A DNA stretch of 64,000 nt from Bifidobacterium vansinderenii (GCF_002234915.1 NZ_NEWD01000006.1:62001-126000); one strand, 5' to 3'; shown: positions 40,407 to 49,237, numbered from the stretch's first letter. Program-made: numbers and translations. Notes: a model not told the origin generated them from the sequence alone.

Positions 40407-40561
40407 GCGAAACCAGCTGCATCCTTGCGGCCCGGTTCGGCGGCACCCCGTGGCAGTGGCGACGGGAGACCATGCCGGACGAAGCGGACTGGGGCACCTG
40501 CGTGCAGCTGCTCCGCGAAGAGGCCGACCAGGCCGAAGAGGCAAGAGCGAAGGTGAGGTGA
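40376..40561 (+). CDS. -1 frame extension of the tail assembly chaperone (GT-type product)
   Basis: The heptamer T TTT TTG at 40376-40382 in the zero frame allows -1 slippage. The -1 frame then runs 59 residues (DRWDAGSLGETSCILAARF..) to TGA at 40559-40561, giving a fusion of about 166 residues. The tail (TPWQWRRETMPDEADWGTCVQLLREEADQAEEA) is charged and helical, as in GT proteins, and the tape measure gene starts four bases later. Confidence 0.72.
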   Translation, partial: FFDRWDAGSLGETSCILAARFGGTPWQWRRETMPDEADWGTCVQLLREEADQAEEARAKVR

Positions 40562-40565
40562 TCGC

Positions 40566-42296
40566 ATGAAATCGGCCATCCTGGCAATCCGCATCATCGG
40601 CGACGCCACACAGGCCGTGGCCGCGATGGACAAGGCCGAACGCGCGTCCATGAGCTTCAAGGACAAGCTGGACAAGGCAAGCGTGGGCGCGGCCGCCGCG
40701 TTGGGCGCGATCGGCGCGGGCGCCGCATCGTGCATCAAAAGCGCCGGAGATCTGCAACAGTCGGTCGGCGGCGTCGAAACCGTGTTTGGATCCAGTGCAT
40801 CGAAGATGCTGGAATGGTCGAACGCGGCCGCGCAGGCCGTGGGCCTGTCGAAGAACGAGTACAACGAGTTCGCCACACTGGTCGGCTCACAGCTTCAGAA
40901 CATGGGCATGTCGGTGGACGAATCCGCCAACAAGACCAACGAGCTCATCGGTCTCGGCGCCGACCTGTCATCCATGTTCGGCGGCAGCACGGCCGACGCC
41001 GTGGACGCCCTGTCGTCGGCGCTCAAGGGCGAGATGGACCCCATCGAGAAGTACGGAATCAGCCTGAACGACGCCACGCTTCAGGCCCAAGCGGCAAGCA
41101 TGGGCCTAGGCGATCTCTACAAGAGCGGCGACCGCAACGCGAAGATGCAGGCGACCCTTGCCGCGATCACGGCGCAGTCGGGCAAGGCCGTGGGCAACTT
41201 CGCGCGCGAATCGGACACGGCGCAGGGACAGCAGCAGCGCATGGCCGCATCGTTCGAGAACGCCAAGGCCGCGTTGGGAGAGGCCCTGTTACCGGCCGTC
41301 ACGGCGGCCGCGCAGAAGCTGGCCGAGTTCGGCACATGGGTGCAGAACAACAGCGCGTGGTTGGTGCCGTTGATCGGCGTGATAGCCGCCGTGGCCGCGA
41401 TCATCGTCACCCTGAACGCGGCCATGAGCGCGTACGCCGTCGTCGCGGCGATCGTCGCCATCGCGCAGGGCAGCGTTAATCTGGCGTTCCTGCCCATCAT
41501 CGCCATCATCGTCGCGGTGATCGCGTCAATCGTCCTGCTGGCCGCGCACTGGGACGCGGTGAAGCAGGCGGGCGCAGCCGCCGCGCAGTGGCTGACCTCG
41601 GCATGGAACGCGTTCTGGTCATGGCTGACCGGCGTGTTCTCCGGGCTCGGCGCGTGGTTTGCCGCACGCTGGCAGCAGGTACGGCAGGCCGCGAGCAGCG
41701 CGGTGGACGCGATACGCGGCGTGTGGAACGCGTTCTGGGCGTGGATCACCGGCCTTTTCGGATCCATCGGCGCGTGGTTCGGCGACAAGTGGAACCAGAT
41801 CAGGAACGGCGCAAGCAACGCCGTCAACGGGATACGCAGCGCGTGGAGCGGCCTGACCGGCTTCTTCCAGGGCATCGGCGAGGGCCTCAAGAGCGCGTTC
41901 AGCGCGCCCATCGAATGGGTGGCGTCCAAGTTCCAGTGGCTGAAGGACAAGATCAGCGGCATCGTGGACGGCATCAAGGGACTATGGGACAAGGCAACCG
42001 GCTGGCTGTCCGGGCTGGTGTCCGGGCAGAGCGAAGCGCAGGCGGCCGCACCGCAGGCCATGCCCATGGCGGTGATGGCCGCACGCGCGTACCAGCCCGC
42101 GCGCACGCTGGCCGCGTCCGACCTGCTCACCGTGCCGAGATCCACCGCCACCATGCTCCGAAGCAGCGTCCGGCCCACGCTCCGCCAGGACACCACCGTG
42201 GTCAACGTGACCATTCAGGGCAAGGTCATCGACCGCGAGGGCACCGCCAAGGAAATCCGCAGGCTGCTCACCGACTATGAGAGGAAGCGGAACTAA
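40566..42296 (+). CDS. Tape measure protein
   Basis: 576 residues. An Ala-rich N-terminus (AILAIRIIGDATQAVAAMDKAERASMSFKDKLDKASVGAAAALGAIGAG), central GD-rich and amphipathic segments (DLQQSVGGVETVFGSSASKMLEWSNAAAQAVGLSKNEYNEF), and hydrophobic stretches around 255-330 are typical. Two direct repeats with WNAFW..IRGVWNAFWAW motifs are near 350-400. Tape-measure length sets tail length; at about 0.15 nm per residue this suggests a tail near 85 nm. Confidence 0.85.
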   Translation: MKSAILAIRIIGDATQAVAAMDKAERASMSFKDKLDKASVGAAAALGAIGAGAASCIKSAGDLQQSVGGVETVFGSSASKMLEWSNAAAQAVGLSKNEYNEFATLVGSQLQNMGMSVDESANKTNELIGLGADLSSMFGGSTADAVDALSSALKGEMDPIEKYGISLNDATLQAQAASMGLGDLYKSGDRNAKMQATLAAITAQSGKAVGNFARESDTAQGQQQRMAASFENAKAALGEALLPAVTAAAQKLAEFGTWVQNNSAWLVPLIGVIAAVAAIIVTLNAAMSAYAVVAAIVAIAQGSVNLAFLPIIAIIVAVIASIVLLAAHWDAVKQAGAAAAQWLTSAWNAFWSWLTGVFSGLGAWFAARWQQVRQAASSAVDAIRGVWNAFWAWITGLFGSIGAWFGDKWNQIRNGASNAVNGIRSAWSGLTGFFQGIGEGLKSAFSAPIEWVASKFQWLKDKISGIVDGIKGLWDKATGWLSGLVSGQSEAQAAAPQAMPMAVMAARAYQPARTLAASDLLTVPRSTATMLRSSVRPTLRQDTTVVNVTIQGKVIDREGTAKEIRRLLTDYERKRN

Positions 42297-43807
42297 TGGC
42301 GCAGCAACCGTTCATGTTCCTTGACCTCGGCGACGGCTGGCGACGCGTCAACGACCACTCGGGCGATCTGGCCGCACTGGCCGGCTTCAGCATCGAGTGG
42401 GGCACCGACGACATCGCCGAGCAGCCCGACCCCGCCGTGCTGTCCTTCACGCTTCTGGACAGGACCGGCGACACGGCCGGCCATGTGCTGGAACTGGCCG
42501 GCGCGCGCGTGCTGCTGCAACTCTCATCGCAGCCGCGATGGGCCGACGCGACCGAATCGATCGGCACATGGGCGGAACAGGGCGTGACCCTGGAACGCCT
42601 GTACACGCGCGTGCAACCGCCGTTGCCCGACAGTCTGGACCCCGAAGCCATCACCCTGTTCGACGGCATCGTGAGCACGGGCGGCACCATCGAACGGACC
42701 AAGACCGGGTACCGGCTGGACCTCACGGCGACCAGTCGCCTGCTGCTGTGGAAGCGCAGCCAATCGCAGGGCCCGACGTCATCGGCCGCGAAATGGTCGG
42801 GACTGCACTGGACCGGCACGCCCGCCGCCCGACTGGCCGAGATCCGCCGCCGGGCGATAGCGGCCGGCGCTCCGAACGTGGACGTTGGCGCATTGTCCCT
42901 GCCCCCGTCCGTCGCGCCCTACACCACCGACGACTACCCGAGCCTGCTGGACCTGCTGCACCGCCTGTACGCGCATCACCGATCATGGCCGCTCTGGTAC
43001 GAATACCCGTCACGCAACGGCAGCATGGTCATGGCGCAGACCGTGGCCGAGTCTGCCGACTACGACACCGCCGCCATCGTCATGGACGCTTCGGGCGGCC
43101 TGTCGGTGCAGCGTGCGGGCGTGGACCGTCCGGCGATACCGGCAAGCCGCGTGGTGGCCGACAGCGTGTACGTGGTGCCCGAACCCGTCACCGGCGCGGT
43201 GATCGACACGCGGCGCGCCAAGACCGACAACGACGGCGTGCTTGAGTTCGACGACGCGCAGGTGACGTTCAGCGGCCAAGGCCGGTTGCCCGGCAACCTG
43301 ACCGCGACGGCGCACACGATCTCCGTGCAGTCCGACGCGGTAAGCGCCGACGAATCGGCCGGCGTCTACGGTTCCGGCACATGGACGCCGAACGACACCG
43401 AACGCACCGTGCGCGCCGAATGGCTGGTGCAGATCAACCGACGACTGCGATACGAGACCATCACGTTCCGCAGCGACAAACTGGACCCGCCCGCATGGCC
43501 CACGCTCTTCCACGCCGCACCGAGCGGCCCCATCGTCTTCGCCGGCGCGCTCACCAACCGACTGACCGACGCGGACGGACACCCCGCGCTCGGCGGCGCG
43601 TGGACCACCATCGGCGGCACCCTCACGTTCCAATGGCACGGCACCACGCCGGTGCTCCGCCACGACGTGACCCTATGGCCGCTGACCACCGCGACCGGCC
43701 GCATCACCTGGAACGCGTTCACCGGCACCGCCATCACCTGGGCGACGCTGGCCGACGTCACGTTGGGCGAACTCGGCACCGTCAACACCATCGAGAAAGG
43801 ACAGTAA
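42296..43807 (+). CDS. Tail tip/distal tail-type protein
   Basis: 503 residues starting at the TAATG junction with the tape measure. Mostly beta-rich; no diagnostic motif seen beyond FLDLGDGWRRVNDHSGDLAALAGFSIEWG near the N-terminus and internal strands such as VTFSGQGRLPGNLTATAHTISVQSDAVSADE. Assigned by place directly after the tape measure, where siphoviruses encode distal tail or baseplate components. Confidence 0.6.
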   Translation: MAQQPFMFLDLGDGWRRVNDHSGDLAALAGFSIEWGTDDIAEQPDPAVLSFTLLDRTGDTAGHVLELAGARVLLQLSSQPRWADATESIGTWAEQGVTLERLYTRVQPPLPDSLDPEAITLFDGIVSTGGTIERTKTGYRLDLTATSRLLLWKRSQSQGPTSSAAKWSGLHWTGTPAARLAEIRRRAIAAGAPNVDVGALSLPPSVAPYTTDDYPSLLDLLHRLYAHHRSWPLWYEYPSRNGSMVMAQTVAESADYDTAAIVMDASGGLSVQRAGVDRPAIPASRVVADSVYVVPEPVTGAVIDTRRAKTDNDGVLEFDDAQVTFSGQGRLPGNLTATAHTISVQSDAVSADESAGVYGSGTWTPNDTERTVRAEWLVQINRRLRYETITFRSDKLDPPAWPTLFHAAPSGPIVFAGALTNRLTDADGHPALGGAWTTIGGTLTFQWHGTTPVLRHDVTLWPLTTATGRITWNAFTGTAITWATLADVTLGELGTVNTIEKGQ

Positions 43808-44478
43808 TGGACAAGACCCCCACATACGGCATCCCCTATCTGGAACCATCGGACTTCGTGGCCGACGCGCCCGCCGCGTCCAAAAGCATCGCGCAGGGCG
43901 TGGAAGACGCGTTGAAGATCGTGGACGCGCGCACCACGCCCGAGGGCATCGCACCCGTGATCGCCCTGAACCCGCAGGTGCTCGGCAACCAGTCCGGCAG
44001 CATGGGCCAAATCGGCTTCGTGCAATCACCATCGACCGGCCCCAACGGCGGTTTCGGCGCCTATATCAGCGACGGCAGCAAATGGACCGCGCTGATGGAC
44101 GTGACCCGCCGTGACCTGTGGTGGGCGACCCAGTACAAGGTGCTGACATGGACCAAGAAGGCCGACACGAACGACGTGGTGTCGGTCAGCGGCATACGAC
44201 TGGGCGCCATGCTGTTCATTCGCGTGTACTGGCAGAACAACGGCGCGTTCAACAAGGACGCCTTCGTGAAGGTGCCCATCGCAAACATCGGCAACGATTT
44301 GTCGAGCGAGGAATGCATGTTCCCATGCGCCGAGAACACGGGCGCCGACCGAGCCGGTACCGGATTCCTCGGCATCAACGGGCATGAGATCTTCTGGTGC
44401 CACACGGACGGCAGCAAGAACGACATCCCGGAGAAGATGTGGCACCAGGGCCTCATCATCGCCAAATCCGGCAACTAG
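43807..44478 (+). CDS. Minor tail/receptor-binding candidate
   Basis: 223 residues, ATG overlapping the previous stop (TAATG). The N-terminus (TYGIPYLEPSDFVADAPAASKSIAQGVEDALKIVDARTTPEGIAP) resembles the attachment region of tail fibre or tip proteins. The C-terminal 120 residues are globular with Trp, Cys and His (GTGFLGINGHEIFWCHTDGSKND). It is the last tail gene before lysis, the usual place for host-recognition proteins. Confidence 0.5.
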   Translation: MDKTPTYGIPYLEPSDFVADAPAASKSIAQGVEDALKIVDARTTPEGIAPVIALNPQVLGNQSGSMGQIGFVQSPSTGPNGGFGAYISDGSKWTALMDVTRRDLWWATQYKVLTWTKKADTNDVVSVSGIRLGAMLFIRVYWQNNGAFNKDAFVKVPIANIGNDLSSEECMFPCAENTGADRAGTGFLGINGHEIFWCHTDGSKNDIPEKMWHQGLIIAKSGN

Positions 44479-44490
44479 GAAGGACTAGGC

Positions 44491-44844
44491 ATGAACACCA
44501 CCGAACTCGCCGCGCTCATCATTACCGGCATCCTCATCATCATGGACTACGGCACCGGCATCGCCAAGGCCGCGCACGCCCACGACATCGACAGCGGGAA
44601 AATGCGCGAGGGACTGTGGCACAAGAGCGCGTACGTGCTCGTTGTCGTGCTGGCCGGCGTCATCGAGCACGGACAGCATTGGGTGGATCTCGGATACACG
44701 CTGCCATTAGTCATCCCCGCGTGCGTGTACATCATCCTCACCGAGACGGCATCCATCCTTGAGAATCTGGTGCAGATCAACCCCGAACTGGCCCAAAGTC
44801 CGGTGCTGGACCTGTTCCGCCGCGACGACGGGAAAAAGTCATGA
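44491..44844 (+). CDS. Holin-like membrane protein
   Basis: 117 residues with hydrophobic segments LAALIITGILIIMDYGTGIAKAA, AYVLVVVLAGVIEHGQHW and LPLVIPACVYIILTETASIL. D-Y-G-T-G-I-A-K is the pattern of the phage holin family 4 (toxin secretion/lysis). It directly precedes the endolysin gene and would open the membrane for it. Confidence 0.8.
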   Translation: MNTTELAALIITGILIIMDYGTGIAKAAHAHDIDSGKMREGLWHKSAYVLVVVLAGVIEHGQHWVDLGYTLPLVIPACVYIILTETASILENLVQINPELAQSPVLDLFRRDDGKKS

Positions 44845-45683
44845 GCGTCATCAAGGAGCGCATCGTCAACGGGGGACACGGCGTCTTCACCCCGTCCTAC
44901 TTCTGCGTGCATTCCACCGCGAATCCGGGAGCGACGGCCGCCAACCACGCCAGTCTGTGGTCACGCGACTACCCGTACGCCGTACACCTGGTCAGCGACT
45001 GGAAGGAAGCCCTGCACACCGTGCCCTACAACCGCGTGTGCTGGCAGGTGGGCAACGGCAATCGCATGGTCGAGGGACTGGAGATCTGCGAAGCGACCAA
45101 CCGGGACGACTTCGCACGCGGCATCATCATCGCCGCCGCCGTGGTGCGCGAACGGCTGAACGCCCACGGTTGGGGCATGGACCGGCTCATCAACCACGAC
45201 ATCGCCCGATCACGGTGGGGTGGCACCGACCACACCGACCCCATCCCCTACTTCACCAGGTGGGGATACACATGGGACCAATTCAGGAATCTGGTGGCGA
45301 CAGGAAAGGAACCCGAAACCATGACACCACAGGACGTATGGAACGCCGGCATCGGACAGGAAGGCGAATACGGCAAGAACGACATCGAGGCATGGAAACA
45401 CCTAAGCTTCACACACTGGGACACCGCGAGACTCTTCGCCATCCTCGGCCGAACCGATGACGCCGGCACCGGCGACGGCACCAACGGCGACATCTACACG
45501 CGCGTCGTCAACATCGACAAGCGCGTGCGCGAGATGTCGGCAACGATCACCGCGCAGGCCGCCGCCATAGAGGCCCTGTCCAAGGCCATGGGCGCCGACC
45601 CGCAGGACATCGCCAAGACCGTGCAGGACGCGGTGAAGGCCAAACTGGACGCCCTGAAGATCACCGTGAGCGCCGAAGGCTAG
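44841..45683 (+). CDS. Endolysin, N-acetylmuramoyl-L-alanine amidase (amidase_2)
   Basis: 280 residues. The amidase_2 fold is seen in FCVHSTANPGATAANHASLWSRDYPYAVHLVSDWKEALHTVPYNRVCWQVGNGNR (zinc-binding His residues) and INHDIARSRWGGTDHTDPIPYF. The C-terminal 90 residues carry a helical tail (MSATITAQAAAIEALSKAMGADPQDIAKTVQDAVKAK) that may aid binding. It overlaps the holin stop by 4 bases, and its own stop overlaps that of the convergent integrase (CTAG). Confidence 0.85.
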   Translation: MSVIKERIVNGGHGVFTPSYFCVHSTANPGATAANHASLWSRDYPYAVHLVSDWKEALHTVPYNRVCWQVGNGNRMVEGLEICEATNRDDFARGIIIAAAVVRERLNAHGWGMDRLINHDIARSRWGGTDHTDPIPYFTRWGYTWDQFRNLVATGKEPETMTPQDVWNAGIGQEGEYGKNDIEAWKHLSFTHWDTARLFAILGRTDDAGTGDGTNGDIYTRVVNIDKRVREMSATITAQAAAIEALSKAMGADPQDIAKTVQDAVKAKLDALKITVSAEG

Positions 45684-46510
45684 GCGAGACGCGCGGTTTC
45701 GACCATATCGCGCAGCATGTCGGCAGGCAGCGCGACATAGCGTTGCGTCGTTGCGACCGATTCGTGACCGAGCGCGCGGGACACCATGAGGATATCCCGC
45801 GTGCTCTCATACGTGCGCGTCGCGAAGCGGTGACGCAGCGTATGGGCGCCGAACCCGTCCGGCAGCAGCCTGGACAGACGCGTACCCACGTACGATTCCT
45901 CTACATGCCCGCCGAACCGGCCGGGAAACACGTACCCGTCGTGAGCCAAGACCAGAGCGGCGAAATCGTCCGAGATCGGCAGCGTGCGCGTCTTGCCGCC
46001 CTTGCCGTGGACGATCAGCGCCCGACCGCCCGCATCATCGATGACGTCGTTGCTGCTGAGCCGCGCTATCTCGCCACGCCGCAACCCGTATTCCGCCGCC
46101 GCGCGCACCATGATGGTCTCGCCGAGATCTTCGGCCATGCCGAGCGCGGCCGTCACATGCCTGTCCGGGCACGGCCGTGGCTGAGGCTTCGGCGCGCGTA
46201 TCCTGGGCAGATCATAGGCAGGGTCATCGGCCCGGCGCCCTGTCCGTTGCAGCCACTGGAAGAATCCGCGAATGGCGGAACGATTGCTTTTTCTGGTCTC
46301 GGCCGCCCACCGTCGCGCGGCCAACCAACCAACGATGTCTTCATCGGTGCATGTCAGTGGATCCACTTCACTGAGAATCCTCACAAGCTGCCTGTACCGG
46401 GTATCCAATGTCTGAGGCCGCTGCCCTGCGGCGCGCAGCGAATCAAGATACGAGTCGATCAGGCGTTGTGTCGGGGGCGGTGCCACATGCCGGTTGCGAT
46501 ATCTGGTCAT
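45680..46510 (-). CDS. int: Tyrosine integrase
   Basis: 276 residues. N-terminal core-binding domain (LIDSYLDSLRAAGQRPQTLDTRYRQLVRILSEVDPLTCTDEDIVGWLAARRW), then the catalytic domain with Arg in AEYGLRRGEIARL, Lys in HGKGGKTRTLPIS, HTLRH in GAHTLRHRFATRTY, and the GH/Y pair in LGHESVATTQRYV. It lies next to attR and reads away from it. The C-terminus ends ETARLA, a hydrophobic -LA end. In the excised phage the repressor reading frame would end 25 bases upstream of this ATG, putting repressor and integrase in one leftward unit; in the prophage that link is broken. Confidence 0.9.
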   Translation of the reverse strand: MTRYRNRHVAPPPTQRLIDSYLDSLRAAGQRPQTLDTRYRQLVRILSEVDPLTCTDEDIVGWLAARRWAAETRKSNRSAIRGFFQWLQRTGRRADDPAYDLPRIRAPKPQPRPCPDRHVTAALGMAEDLGETIMVRAAAEYGLRRGEIARLSSNDVIDDAGGRALIVHGKGGKTRTLPISDDFAALVLAHDGYVFPGRFGGHVEESYVGTRLSRLLPDGFGAHTLRHRFATRTYESTRDILMVSRALGHESVATTQRYVALPADMLRDMVETARLA

Positions 46511-46596
46511 GGTGCACCATATTTCGTCATCCTAGCTAATCGGCCAATGTCAGTACAATACGCCTTGCAGGAAATCGAACCTCTGGAATCGATGAA

Positions 46597-46628
46597 TCGT
46601 CGGTCCAGGGTTCAAGCCCCTGCGGCCC
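46597..46628. other. attR core of the prophage
   Basis: Perfect copy of the 32-base core at 29638-29669 (ending ..CCTGCGGCCC). It is a tRNA-Met 3' fragment without the rest of the gene, so it marks the right end of the integrated element. Confidence 0.92.
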
Positions 46629-46753
46629 TACTTCATACTTCTTGCATTTCCGGCTTCCCGTCATGGGAAGCCACGCATAATGCATACCAACCCATCTTCC
46701 CCATCCGAACCGCATCCGACGTATCCCCCACCGTTCTGGGATACTCTGGAATC

Positions 46754-47662
46754 ATGAACGGTACAGAACCGACGAAGGTGTCGAATATCATGCCGAAGAT
46801 TCACGAGATTCACGCCCCCGAACCAAACGGTCCGAAGCGCCACAACCGACTCACGCTCGACCAGTGGCGCAAGTGGACGGAATGGCCCATGACCGGCGCC
46901 GCCGTCGTGTTCCTCGTCGTCTACTCGTATCAGGTGCTCGCCCGCCCATCCAGCACGATCGTCACGGAAACCATCATGAACATCATCTGGGTGATGTTCG
47001 CCACCGACTACATCGTGTCGCTCATCCTGTCGGACAACCGCCAGTTCTGGTTCTTCCGTCACCTGTTCGATCTTGCCACGGTCGTACTGCCCATGCTGCG
47101 GCCACTGCGGCTGCTCCGCCTGTTCATGGTGCTCAAGGTACTCAACCGCACGTCCGGCATGGCGTTGCGCGGCCGAATCGCCATCTATGTGGTGGGTGCG
47201 GTCACGATGATGATCTACGTGGGCGCGCTCGCCGTGTACGACGTGGAACAGTACGCCCCCACCAGGCAGATCGACGATTTCGGCGACGCCGTGTGGTGGG
47301 CGTTCGTCACGGTGACCACGGTGGGCTACGGCGACTACGCGCCCACGACATGGCAGGGCCGTCTGGTCGCGGCGGCGCTCATGCTCGGCGGCATCACGCT
47401 GATCGGCGTGGTCTCGGCCATGGTGGCGTCGTGGATCATGGAACGCGTGCAGGTGGGCGATCAGAAGGCGTTCACCAAGACCCTCGAGGCGCAGATGAGC
47501 CGCGAACTTGATGAGGACGCACAGGAGAGCGCCACCCGTGACGCCAATCTGGAGGCCAAGATCGACGCCCTGTCCGCGCAGCTCGCCCAGCTCATCGAAG
47601 AACGCGATGGCGAGCGTGCACGGTCACGGGAGCCACTTACGAAACGGTCTCGCCGAACCTGA
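46754..47662 (+). CDS. Voltage-gated potassium channel, KvAP/Kch-like
   Basis: 302 residues from ATG 46754. Six membrane segments: S1 AAVVFLVVYSYQVLA, S2 NIIWVMFATDYIVSLIL, S3 LFDLATVVLPML, the Arg-rich S4 RPLRLLRLFMVLKVLNR (voltage sensor), S5 IYVVGAVTMMIYVGALAVY and S6 AALMLGGITLIGVVSAMVASWI. Selectivity filter TVTTVGYGDYAPTTWQG. The C-terminal cytoplasmic tail (about 230-302) is a Glu/Ala-rich coiled coil, as in tetrameric channels. Overlaps the convergent hydrolase gene by 26 bases. Confidence 0.88.
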   Translation: MNGTEPTKVSNIMPKIHEIHAPEPNGPKRHNRLTLDQWRKWTEWPMTGAAVVFLVVYSYQVLARPSSTIVTETIMNIIWVMFATDYIVSLILSDNRQFWFFRHLFDLATVVLPMLRPLRLLRLFMVLKVLNRTSGMALRGRIAIYVVGAVTMMIYVGALAVYDVEQYAPTRQIDDFGDAVWWAFVTVTTVGYGDYAPTTWQGRLVAAALMLGGITLIGVVSAMVASWIMERVQVGDQKAFTKTLEAQMSRELDEDAQESATRDANLEAKIDALSAQLAQLIEERDGERARSREPLTKRSRRT

Positions 47663-48692
47663 TCATGGCTTGCATCGCCTGTTCCCATGCCCGGCTTGTC
47701 GGGATATGTCCGCTGTGGGCGAGCCGTACGTATTCCACGTTGGGTCTGCGTTCGGCGAGCGCGGCCAGCTTGTCGGGCAGCACGTAGAGTTCGGCGTCGC
47801 CCTGAAGATAGATCATGGGGACGGTGAGTCGTTCGGCGAGCGACCAGAGGTCGATGTTTTCCATGGAGTCCCAGAGCGTGTGGAATCGTCGCGATGTGCG
47901 GCCGTATGGCAGCGTTCCCATGGCGGCTCCGATCAGGTCGAGCGGACGGTAGTCTCCGGAGGTTACCAGGCGTAGCATCCACCGGCGAAACATGGCATCG
48001 TTGCGCCAACTGTCTGTTATCGTGCGCCATGCCGAACCGTCACCCGACGATGCGCCTCTGTAGTGGCAGCAGTTCGTGTATTTGCCGGCCAATTGTTCCA
48101 CGTAGGCGGCGTAGGGATCGTAGCGTTCCACAGTCTGCAGCCGTTGCATTCTGAACCGTTCGCGCTCGTTCATCCGACGGTCGCATGCGGCGCGGAAGTG
48201 TCCGGTGGCTTCGCGCATGCTCATGATCGGTCCGAGGTTGATCACGCCGGCGATGTCCGATTCACGTGCGGCGGCCGTCTGCATGGTCAGGTAGGTGCCG
48301 AACGAGTATCCGTTGAGCAGGATCGGACTATGCGGGAATCGTCTGCGGATTTCGTCGGTCAAGCCGATGGCCATGTGCGCGAACGTTTCCACGCTGATGT
48401 CGGATGGCATGTCGCGCAGTCGTCTGGCGTTCCTGCCGCAGCCGTATTGGTCCCACCAGACGAGTGTGAATCGGCTGGACAGTTCCGGATAGAAGCCGCG
48501 GTAGGCGAGTCCGTAGATGAACGGCGCCCATGGCCCGCCGTGGAACATGATCATGACCGGCGCTTCACCTCCCGGTCCTTCCACGGAGATCTTCTGTGGC
48601 ACTCCCCCAAGTGTCACCGTATGTCGTTCGCTGATCGCATGCTTTTGGTGCCGGGCGTCCGCGCCATGCGAGTTCATCCCAACCTGTGTCAT
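47637..48692 (-). CDS. Alpha/beta hydrolase, proline iminopeptidase-like
   Basis: 351 residues from the ATG at 48692; ATG 48755 and ATG 48677 are alternatives and ribosome sites are weak. The oxyanion motif MFHGGPWAPFIYG and the nucleophile elbow LNGYSFGTYLTM (GYSFG) are clear, with a C-terminal His in RLAHSGHIP. The layout, with a WDQYGCGRN strand near residue 80, fits prolyl iminopeptidase or epoxide hydrolase-like enzymes. Substrate not decided by sequence. Confidence 0.75.
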   Translation of the reverse strand: MTQVGMNSHGADARHQKHAISERHTVTLGGVPQKISVEGPGGEAPVMIMFHGGPWAPFIYGLAYRGFYPELSSRFTLVWWDQYGCGRNARRLRDMPSDISVETFAHMAIGLTDEIRRRFPHSPILLNGYSFGTYLTMQTAAARESDIAGVINLGPIMSMREATGHFRAACDRRMNERERFRMQRLQTVERYDPYAAYVEQLAGKYTNCCHYRGASSGDGSAWRTITDSWRNDAMFRRWMLRLVTSGDYRPLDLIGAAMGTLPYGRTSRRFHTLWDSMENIDLWSLAERLTVPMIYLQGDAELYVLPDKLAALAERRPNVEYVRLAHSGHIPTSRAWEQAMQAMIRFGETVS

Positions 48693-48806
48693 GCCTTCAT
48701 TGTGCGCCCGTCGCGGCAGGATGGTCGTCGATCTTGCCGTAAGCTGGAACGGCATGACGACGATCTGCGTCCGTCACCATTCATCCCATCATCAAGGAGC
48801 CTCCCC

Positions 48807-49217
48807 ATGCGCCGACCGATCATGACCTCCGCGGCATTCCTGTCGCAGCCGTCCGCCCCAGCCACGAAGAACGATGCCAGGGTGGCGCAGGATCTGCTGG
48901 ATACGCTGACCGCGCACGCCAACGAATGCGTGGGCATGGCGGCCAACATGATTGGCATCTCCAAGCAGGTGATCGTGTTCGACGACAACGGTACGGCCCG
49001 CGCGATGTTCAATCCGCGGATCACCGCGCAGTCCGAACCGTATGAGACCCGTGAGGGATGCCTGTCGTTGGTCGGCGAGCGCGGGACCACCCGCTATCGT
49101 CGCATCACGGTCTCATTTGACGATCCGGCGTTCCGCCGCCGCACCGAGAACTTCGAGGGCTGGACGGCGCAGATCATCCAGCATGAGATCGACCACTGCA
49201 ACGGCATCGTGATCTGA
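48807..49217 (+). CDS. def: Peptide deformylase
   Basis: 136 residues from ATG 48807 (AAGGAG upstream). The three family motifs are present: GMAANMIG (a shortened GxGxAAxQ form), EGCLS with the metal Cys, and QHEIDHCNG with the two metal His and catalytic Glu. It removes the formyl group from nascent proteins. It is shorter than E. coli PDF (169), matching the compact type seen in some Gram-positives; whether it is the sole PDF cannot be told here. Confidence 0.85.
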   Translation: MRRPIMTSAAFLSQPSAPATKNDARVAQDLLDTLTAHANECVGMAANMIGISKQVIVFDDNGTARAMFNPRITAQSEPYETREGCLSLVGERGTTRYRRITVSFDDPAFRRRTENFEGWTAQIIQHEIDHCNGIVI

Positions 49218-49237
49218 CCCCACCATTCAGCCCCGTA

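Larger units (their letters stand above)
29638..46628. mobile_element. Compact siphovirus-type prophage integrated in tRNA-Met
   Basis: About 17 kb between perfect 32-bp repeats. Order: repressor (minus), Cro-like, small early genes, excisionase-like, HNH, terminases, portal, protease-capsid, connectors, tail genes, holin, endolysin and a minus-strand integrase next to attR. All structural modules appear intact, with overlapping start and stop codons throughout. I see no primase, helicase, polymerase, ssb or antirepressor gene, so replication must depend on the host or on one of the small unknown genes. It contains none of the REP-like repeats common in the host sequence. The size and the protease-capsid fusion recall the small (about 15-17 kb) actinobacterial siphoviruses. 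Confidence 0.92.

Noticed and set aside
29638-46628. An invertible or shufflon-type receptor-binding module in the prophage
   Set aside because: No repeated inverted sites or duplicated tail-tip cassettes were seen, and only one tyrosine recombinase is present.
46754-47662. A much longer gene starting at 45743 through the integrase region
   Set aside because: The extra sequence is antisense to the integrase and crosses attR; the channel begins at 46754.
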